From: Platerodrilus igneus
Taxonomy: Eukaryota; Arthropoda; Insecta; Coleoptera; Lycidae
Length of the DNA: 64,000 nucleotides
Direction of reading: 5' to 3'
Assembly: GCA_036346225.1 (NCBI GenBank)
Contig: JARFIW010001254.1
Location: 97,001 to 161,000 of the forward strand
The notes beneath the pieces are model-generated. The model did not search any database. It was not told where the DNA came from and worked only from the letters and a program-made list of their open reading frames with translations. The position numbers and the translations under genes were made by a program. Shown here piece after piece: positions 58,084-64,000 of this stretch. Position 1 is the first letter of the stretch. Each line of letters begins with the position of its first letter.

Positions 58084-58085
<2 letters not shown>
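55128..58085 (+). mobile_element. 3-kb Tc1/mariner-type element, potentially autonomous
   Basis: Begins CCGGGTGTTCCATTAAGC and ends with the complement, between TA dinucleotides in (TA)n tracts. Terminal inverted repeats run about 610 bases (55128-55735 and 57480-58085), unusually long for the superfamily. It encloses one intact transposase gene. Confidence 0.9.
56024..57088 (+). CDS. Tc1/mariner-superfamily transposase, DD41D spacing
   Basis: 354-codon uninterrupted gene. The N-terminal ~115 residues carry two helix-turn-helix regions (FENAAIAEREYAIAYPERKH; STRKLSANLGIPTTSVHRIL). The DDE/D core follows: Asp157 in RTDEATF, Asp248 in MWFQHDGCPAH, and Asp290 in SPDLTVLDFYLWG, with 41 residues between the last two. 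RWSVNVWCGI and NLNGATYLHFL are family landmarks. It cuts and joins DNA at the element's ends with TA as target. Length and all three catalytic acids fit a working enzyme. DD41D spacing is known from rosa-like and related lineages. The start at 56024 gives four residues more than the usual N-terminus needs; an internal ATG at 56054 is possible. Confidence 0.9.
   Translation: MFFSNAKTYDMLRIYFQSFENAAIAEREYAIAYPERKHYTKMVFTRLAKRLRETGRVHPIKMPTRKCTITNENSVINVLACVEADPHVSTRKLSANLGIPTTSVHRILINHKLHPYHAVLHQNLLDIDTDRRLNHCQWLKDMCPEYPLFLSRILRTDEATFSSDGGVNLHNMHCWSETNPHWMLQVDHQHRWSVNVWCGIIENRILGPFVINRNLNGATYLHFLVNNLPELLGAVSLETRQNMWFQHDGCPAHYSVEVRNYLETTFPNRWMGRGSLFPWPGRSPDLTVLDFYLWGRLKDMVFQTRPTIREDMIARIQNAITSISRAEIETAVSSTHQRLEKCIFNDGRHFEHVL

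Positions 58086-58119
<34 letters not shown>
58086..58119. repeat. (TA)n tract
   Basis: Separates two TA-flanked transposons; each ends exactly at this tract. Confidence 0.95.
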
Positions 58120-58122
<3 letters not shown>

Positions 58123-59973
58123 GGTGTCCGGAAAATACGTGTACAACAAAAGAACAGAGATTCTTTGACTCGAAATAGATCGATTTGAGCCAACTTACCT
58201 ATTATACAAGTTGCTTCATTTAGCCGCTAGAGGGCTTCAAAAATCGTGAAAAATATTTGATATTTTAAAATAAATCGAAAACGCGTCGATAGATTTTGAC
58301 CATTTTTAGGGTGCGAGTTTCTACTTTCAATTGACATCTTTTGGTCGTGTACGCAATAATTTTAAAAGCATACGAGTGTCCCAAAAATGATGTATTGTAT
58401 AAATATCCGACCATTACCTTTTTCCTGTTTGTGCAATGACTACCAATTTTTTTTTATGAGTAGCCGACTTAATTTGGAAACTTTTTTGTCTCTTGTAAAA
58501 TTTTGATTAACGAGCGGTTTGACAGAAAAAAATAATTTCAAATGTCTGCATACTTTCGTCATCATTGCTGCATTAAGTATAAAACGGGGCAAATCAAAAA
58601 GCATGGTTTAGTAGTTGACTTTGCTTTTTATTTGTTATTTAATTTAAGTGTCATTTAATCTCAGTTTACCTGTCAAGTCGTGAATATCTGCTTAATTCAA
58701 TAAAAGTTTGCATCTTTCATCTTACATTATGAGTACTTACACAAACAACGAACAGGTGGATATGCTTTTGGTTTTTGGATTTTGTCAAGGCAATGGTTGT
58801 GAAAGCGTCAGAGTCTATAGAGAAAGATTTCCTAATCGCCGAATGTCAAACCACCAAACATTCGCAAGTATTGAAAGACGTCTTCGTGAAAATGGTAGCT
58901 TTCAGTCAAGAAATGCGGATCGAGGACGTCAACATACCACAAGAACTGCGGATCTGGAGGAACAAATTTTGGATAGAGTTGAAGAAGACCAAAAAATAAG
59001 CACCAGACGCTTAGGACTTGAACTACAAGTTCCTAAAAGTATTGTTCATGACGTTTTAAAGGAACAGTTATTACACCCATACCACGTTCAACAGGTACAA
59101 GACCTTTTGCCTATCGATCCTGAGAGGCGTCTAGCTTTCTGTCAATTTATTCAAGATCAGAGAATTCAAAATGCAAATTTCAGTCGCAAAATTTTATTTA
59201 CAGACGAAGTTTCTTTTACAAGATCTGGTATTACTAACATACATAATGAACATGTTTACGCTGTACAAAATCCTCATGCAACTAAAGTGACTCACTATCA
59301 ACATGAATTTAAGATTAATGTCTGGGCTGGAGTTATTGATAATTTTATTATCGGACCTGTTGTGATACCAAATCGATTAAACGGAGACAATTACTTCAAC
59401 TTTCTACAACAAACATTGCCGAATTTATTGGAAGATCTGCCATTGTTACTTCGCCAAGACATGTGGTTCATGCACAATGGTGCTCCTCCCCACTTTACTC
59501 TAGCTGTTCGACAACATTTACACGAAAAATATCCGGATTGATGGTTCGGAAGGGGATATGATGCTCCTACAAACTCCGCTCGTCTAATCAAAATTTTACA
59601 AGAGACAAAGAGTTTCCAAATTAAGTCGGTTAATCATAAAAAAAAATTGGTAGTCATTGCATAAACGGGAAAAAGGTAATGGTCGGATATTTATACAATA
59701 CATCATTTTTGTGCCACTCGTATGCTTTTCAAATTATTGCGTACACCACCAAAAGATGTCAATTGAAAGTAGAAACTCGCACCCCAAAAATGGTCAAAAT
59801 CTATCGACGCGTTTTCGAATTATTTTAAAATATCAAATATTTTTCACAATTTTTGAAGCCCTCTAGCGGCTAAATGAAGCAACTTGTATAATAGGTAAGT
59901 TGGCTCAAATCGATCTATTTCGAGCCAACGAATCTCTGTACTTACGTTGTACACGTATTTTCCGGACACCCTG
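58120..59973 (+). mobile_element. 1.9-kb Tc1/mariner-type element, defective
   Basis: Begins CAGGGTGTCCGGAAAATACG and ends with the complement followed by TA. Inverted repeats are about 390 bases (58120-58507 and 59586-59973). The enclosed transposase is truncated. Confidence 0.9.
58729..59541 (+). pseudogene. Truncated Tc1/mariner-type transposase
   Basis: Probable true start is the ATG at 58729 (STYTNNEQVDMLLVFGFCQG); an in-frame ATG at 58708 is less typical. The helix-turn-helix region (VYRERFPNRRMSN) and the first catalytic Asp (ILFTDEVSF) are present. The second site reads MWFMHNGAPPH, where HDG is expected, so the catalytic Asp is Asn. The frame stops after about 271 residues, and the part with the third acid (SPDL region) is deleted; downstream sequence jumps from WFGRG straight into the inverted repeat. 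It cannot catalyse transposition. Confidence 0.85.
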
Positions 59974-60438
59974 TATATGTATAATTAAATAGAAATCATT
60001 AAAACTTAAGTTAGATGCAACAATGTATAATTGAACGACAGATACAAAAGGTTAATGGAGATGAGATGAGAACGGATGTGAATACATTGTATTCAGACGT
60101 AACCTGACTCTGCAGGTGCAGGTTACAATAGACTCTTAGAAACTTATTATCAGAATTAAGATTGTTACTTTGTATAAATGACTAAAGAAAATAGCCGACA
60201 TGAGCTCTGCAAGTTCCCACAAGCAATGTGAGGGGCACGGACAGCATAAATACCCTGAGGAGCCCAAGATTGTCAGTCAGTCTAAAGCTTCACAACCTTA
60301 ACATTGTTGGTTGTTCAAGTTACTCAAAATTTAGTTTAATTAATTAGTGAAAGTAATTTTGATTGTTGAAAGCGTTAATGAACCTAACGCAACTATTTAT
60401 TTGTTAATTTCCACTTGTAATTTCTGTTTAATAAAAAT

Positions 60439-60960
60439 TTGTTAGAGTTTTTGGGAGAAGTCCTTTTTAAAAAAACCGCTCAAAAGGCCCGAAATCTAAC
60501 TGACGGACAAGAAAAAGTTATTGGGTATTTCAGTAAGGTCTTGTCGCGGCCAGAAAAGAACTATTGTGTGACAAGGAGGGAACTGTTGGCCGTCGTCAAA
60601 TCCGTTGAGCACGTTTATAAGTATTTATACGGCCGTAAATTCCTGTTAAGAACAGACCATGCTGCACTAAAATGGTTACTGCAGTTTCGAAATCCTGAAG
60701 GGCAAGTTGCAAGGTGGATAGAACAGCTGCAGGAATATGACTTTGACACCGAACATCGAGTAGGAACTAGCCATCGGAATGTAGACGCTCTGTCAAGAAG
60801 TCCGTGTCCGGTAGACTGCAATCAATGTTCCAAGATGGAAGAGAAAATATGTGTCATCCATAGAATGACGGTAACGGATGATACTTGGCAACCCGAAAGA
60901 ATACGAGAAGATCAGGGGAATGACGCCGAATTGGGACGTATTATTGAGTGGAAGGACTAG
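60439..60960 (+). pseudogene. LTR-RNase H junction frame of gypsy element
   Basis: The frame opens inside the LTR end (CCGCTCAAAAGGCCCGAAAT) and runs into RNase H at about residue 22: KVIGYFSKVLSRPEKNY, TDHAALKWLLQF, ALSRSPCP. The fusion is created by a deletion whose left edge is exactly the LTR end. The N-terminal RNase H Asp is missing. 60961-61219 continues into integrase with frameshifts and a stop. Confidence 0.85.
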
Positions 60961-61059
60961 AGGACGACCAGTTTGGTAAGAAATTAGTATTTCAAGTAAG
61001 AGCCTGAAGACATACTGGACACAGTGGGACTCCTTGGTGATTGGAAATACAATCATGAA

Positions 61060-61901
61060 ACGACGCCTAGAGTATGAAGATGATACCGAGAGACGACTTC
61101 AAGTGATAGTGCCGAGAAGCAGAGTGCCGGAGGAGTTGCAGCACTTGCACAATGGTATCTCCGGAGGGCACTCTGGCGTGAAAAGAACTCTCGAAAGAGT
61201 GAGAGAATGATTCTATTGGGTGAAGTGTAAGGAAGATGTGAAGAAGTGGTACCGGAAATGTGAATTGTGTGCCTCTGGAAGTGGCTTGGTCACAAAACGG
61301 AAAGCCCCAATGAGACAGTATAACGTGGGGAAACCTTTTGAGAGGGTGGCCGTTGATAAGCTGGTCCGTTTCCTGAATCAGAGAAAGGAAATAAATGTAG
61401 GCGTATGCTATACCTAACCAAGAAGCCGAGATGGTTTCAAATGTACTAGTAAGTGAGTTGTTTTGTTGCTTTGGAGTTCCGTTGGAATTACACTCCGATC
61501 AAGGTCGGAACTTCGAATCAGCGTTGTTTCAGAACGTCTGCAAGCATCTTGGAATCAGGAAAACTAGAACCACGCCACTTCATCCTCAATCAAATGGAAT
61601 GGTTGAAAGAATGAACAGGACGTTAGGAAAATACCTAGCCAAAGTTGTCTCTGAACATCAACGAGACTGGGGCCAATATTTACATTTGTTCCTACTGGCG
61701 TACCGATCTTCGGTACTTGACAGCATAGGATACTCTCCCGCTTGCGTGATGTTAGGACGTGAATTGCGGCTACCATGTGATCTTTATGGATTTAAACCTG
61801 GAGAAGAGATCGCAGGTTAAGATTACGGTAGTAAGCTTTGTGAAAGATCAAATAGCATTCACGAAAACGTCCGAAAGAATATCCAGGCAGTAAGCGATCG
61901 A
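61060..61901 (+). pseudogene. Gypsy integrase, zinc-binding domain and core
   Basis: The zinc-binding part has HLHNGISGGHSGVKRTLERV then YRKCELCASGSG (HHCC), interrupted by one stop near 61207. The core first acid lies near FERVAVDK, and the frame breaks near 61417. 61431-61820 has HSDQGRNFES (second Asp) and PQSNGMVERMNRT (catalytic Glu), with typical LLAYRSSVLDSIGYSPA after it. The catalytic set survives in pieces, but the gene is broken. Confidence 0.85.
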
Positions 61902-62672
61902 ATGATATCACAATATGACATGAGAGCACAAGAAGGTGGTTACCAACCTGGAAATTTAGTAGTTGTACAATCCACAAAGAAAACGTGGATTGTCGCCAAA
62001 ATTACAAAGACAATGGGAAGGCCCGTACAAAGTGTTAAAAAGAATTATGATGTAGTGTACCGGATCAAAAGATCTCCCCGTCGTAAACCGAAAGTGATAC
62101 AATTTGACCGTTTAACATCCTATGCTGGCAACTACCAGGAAGACTCAAGTAATGAAAATGGTGTTCGAAGAGTTATTAATCGTGAGCCAAATGTAGATTT
62201 TGAGAGTTTCATGGCGGCGTATGGTGGTTCCGCAAAGATGAGATTTGGCGTTGTTGTTGAAAAACAGCAAGATCTGTTTAGAGCACCAGAAGAGTATTCC
62301 ATTGCACATTACGTAGCTCAAGATCTGGAAATGTCAAGAGAAATAGCTGTTGTTTTCAAGAAAAAGTTTAGATGTGTGGATAAGTTAGTACAACAGCAGC
62401 CAACTGTAGGAAAAGCTTTGGTTCTTCAGGATGGAAATTGTTATGTTTACTATCTGGTCATCAAAAATTCTTCATGGCAGAGACCTAGTTATAGACATCT
62501 ATAGGAGGTTTTGCTGAATCTTAAGGCTCAGATGATGGAAAATGGAGTAACGAGACTAGCGGTGGCCAAGATAGGTTGTGGACTGTTTCGCTTAGATTGG
62601 AGAATAGTCCGAAGTATGCTAGAAGTAATTTTCCAGGGAACCAACGTTCAGGTCCTAGTTTGTTGCTATTAA
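61902..62672 (+). pseudogene. Integrase C-terminus fused to an OARD1/TARG1-like macro domain
   Basis: Residues 1-75 are the integrase tail (GGYQPGNLVVV, YDVVYRIKRSPRRKPKVI). After a ~35-residue linker, residues 113-256 match the macro fold of OARD1/TARG1-type ADP-ribose hydrolases. The matching segments are RFGVVVEKQQDLFRAPEEYS, AHYVAQDLEMSREIAVVFKK, GKALVLQDGN, YYLVIKNSSWQRPSY, VTRLAVAKIGCGL and RLDWRIVRSMLE. Domain length (~144 aa) fits. One in-frame stop (62502-62504) splits it. The Lys of the active site (residue 188, in VIK) is kept. The Gly-rich loop before IA reads SRE, and the Asp usually after GCGL is Phe229. This copy is probably inactive. Such domains remove or bind ADP-ribose on proteins or nucleic acid. 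Confidence 0.75.
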
Positions 62673-62811
62673 CCGGTTGCCTACCAAGACCAAGAAAAGA
62701 GTGTTGACTGTTATTTCCAACGACGTGGTGGATGCACCAGAAGAGATAGCTGCCGATGCCGTCATCAGTCGTCAAATTGGCGTCAAAATGTTTTACAATT
62801 ACGGGACGTAA
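62673..62811 (+). pseudogene. Out-of-frame C-terminal tail after the macro domain
   Basis: One base shift after the macro domain opens about 45 codons ending at 62811 (TKKRVLTVISNDVVDAPEEI ... GVKMFYNYG). It runs from the macro end almost to the purine tract, so the original protein may have continued here. I do not recognise a domain. Confidence 0.4.
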
Positions 62812-62818
62812 CGGTTTT

Positions 62819-62831
62819 AAAGAGGGGCAGT
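62819..62831 (+). promoter_or_regulatory. Polypurine tract
   Basis: AAAGAGGGGCAG lies immediately before TGTTACG of the 3' LTR, the expected place for plus-strand DNA priming. Confidence 0.65.
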
Positions 62832-62949
62832 GTTACGAACTACTATTAGGCAACCCGTCAAACACACAAGCTGCATAACCAAAGTCAATTTTCCAGGAAT
62901 CGAGAATGTTGCAGCATATACCAGAGTATGAATCATCTATCTAGTTCAG

Positions 62950-62951
<2 letters not shown>
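62832..62951 (+). repeat. 3' LTR, truncated
   Basis: About 120 bases closely match 45407-45530, then the sequence changes into a TA tract at 62952. Confidence 0.85.
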
Positions 62952-62992
<41 letters not shown>

Positions 62993-63219
62993 TATAACTT
63001 TTTTATAAATAATAATGACCTTCTATTTTGTTTCTGTCAAGTCAACATTTTACTTCAATTTTATATCTACTATTAAGGATATTATCTTTGTAAAACATAA
63101 GTGTAATGAACGCTAATATTTTTTAACCTCAATGTAAGTAACTAATTTTAAAAAACTACACCAGCTTATGTAGAATTTATCTATGTTTTAGTTATGCCTG
63201 TGATCAAGTTTTAAAATAT

Positions 63220-63274
<55 letters not shown>

Positions 63275-63854
63275 TGAAAAGTCTAGTTACGAAACTAGAC
63301 TTTTCATTGAGTCTTTTTACATTAATAGTGAAATTAATTCTATCAATAATAAGATGGATGTTGATAGGGTGCATAACGTCTATTCTGCTTTATATAGTAA
63401 TGATATTTTCAAACAACGTTAAATATTATTTTTCATGTTATGTAATCAATGCCATTTTTGGAACGTCCCCTGTCACTCCTATAGAATTTGTCATTCTCAA
63501 TTTTGTCTTTATGTTTTAACCGCCATCGTGGCATGACATGCCCCTCGGGCAAGTTTTTAATTTCTTAATTTTTGACCCACATTTATTATGTGAATCTTTT
63601 AGTAATTGGTTTTCAATTTCCTTTAATATAATTGATCAATGTAAGTAGTTAGCGACATGTTATGTATTTCTTGCTAATTTAGAATTTTCTGTTTCCATTT
63701 TAGCCTTCGAAAAAGGTGCGAAAAATGTACCGAAACCTTAGGTGTTGATTAAAGTTTAAATCTGTATTCTGTTTGTTTGATTTGGACTACATCCCATGAT
63801 AATATCTACATGTATATTATACTATAAGTCTTACCAGGCCATTAATTATTAATG

Positions 63855-63885
<31 letters not shown>

Positions 63886-64000
63886 CTATGTTTTGTGGAT
63901 CTTTGGCAATCCGTAGAATTTGGGAGCTACTGCATTGTTAATGCATAGATCTTTTTTTGTTTCGTTGTTGATGCAATTATTATTGTATAGTCTTTTTATG
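62952..64000. other. AT-rich region with three (TA)n tracts
   Basis: TA tracts at 62952-62990, 63222-63271 and 63854-63881. A 14-bp-stem hairpin with ACGA loop lies at 63275-63306. The 81-codon frame at 63274-63519 starts in the hairpin and encodes a hydrophobic, low-complexity peptide without features, probably chance. Confidence 0.6.
63704..63742 (+). ncRNA. Decayed hammerhead-like motif
   Basis: CCT/AGG outer stem, a GGTGC/GTACC stem with a GAAAAAT loop, and CGAAACC. This has the shape of the Penelope-type 3' motif, with the CTGANGA half lost. It is probably a remnant of a fourth Penelope-like copy. Confidence 0.35.

Larger units (their letters stand above)
59976..62951 (+). mobile_element. 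Internally deleted Ty3/gypsy element carrying a macro domain
   Basis: An LTR-like region (about 59980-60501; CATAAATACCC at 60244-60254 as TATA box and a TCAGTCAG initiator near 60272) is joined directly to the RNase H domain. Leader, gag, protease and RT are gone. RNase H, integrase and a macro domain follow. A purine-rich tract at 62819-62831 and a 3' LTR start at 62832 match the LTR at 45407. The 3' LTR is cut after ~120 bases by a (TA)n tract. Confidence 0.8.

Noticed and set aside
63274..63519. Hydrophobic 81-codon frame as a membrane protein gene
   Set aside because: It starts inside a hairpin next to a TA tract, has no partner signals, and its hydrophobicity follows from AT-rich codons.

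Overview
This window looks like AT-rich, transposon-saturated nuclear DNA from an arthropod, most likely an insect. I infer that from Bel/Pao, Ty3/gypsy and Penelope-like retroelements, several Tc1/mariner-type transposons with TA target sites, a tRNA-like SINE, long (TA)n tracts and spliceosomal exons. There is no bacterial gene organisation. The only probable host gene is a minus-strand protein kinase, seen as an exon at 44360-44505 and perhaps 30763-30842. Most of the window would then be intron filled with mobile DNA.

Positions 1-28690 are a nest. A decayed minus-strand Ty3/gypsy element (gag near 28.4-28.7 and 24.5-25.2 kb, protease at 14.0-14.4 kb, protease end plus reverse transcriptase at 1.4-2.4 kb) has been split by three palindromic elements. 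The first is an 11.6-kb element at 2383-14020 with two ~4.7-kb inverted arms and a 6-bp duplication (CACAAC). The second is a 10-kb foldback element at 14404-24453 with a 9-bp duplication, which itself carries a Tc1/mariner-like palindrome at 14891-17513. The third is a 3.2-kb foldback element at 25183-28378, also with a 9-bp duplication. The 11.6-kb element has a 2.27-kb unique core with two tightly coupled intact genes (139 and 602 aa, unknown function). Its arms hold decayed remains of a B-type DNA polymerase of Polinton/Maverick or related virus type, a decayed second copy of part of the 602-aa gene, a two-finger C2H2 segment and a triplicated cassette. I read it as a Polinton-derived element reduced to a giant hairpin.

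From 31.6 to 39.7 kb lies a decayed plus-strand Bel/Pao element (gag, zinc knuckles, protease, RT, RNase H, integrase) interrupted by ~2.1 kb of unidentified DNA, then Penelope-like fragments with a hammerhead-ribozyme-like motif. From 41.8 to 44.5 kb come a minus-strand gypsy fragment, a tRNA-like SINE and the kinase exon. From 45.4 to 50.6 kb is a plus-strand gypsy element with 5' LTR and primer-binding site, cut off in integrase and followed by a 5'-truncated Penelope-like element with an intact GIY-YIG domain.

From 52.1 to 60 kb, elements sit one after another in (TA)n tracts: a ~1-kb palindrome with two opposed, well-formed hammerhead motifs, a 1.9-kb Tc1/mariner-like palindrome, a 3-kb element with an intact 354-aa transposase (DD41D spacing) and a 1.9-kb relative with a broken transposase. 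From 60.0 to 62.95 kb is an internally deleted gypsy element whose integrase runs into a macro domain of the OARD1/TARG1 type, an unusual gene fusion. The last kilobase is AT-rich with simple repeats and one more Penelope-type terminal motif.
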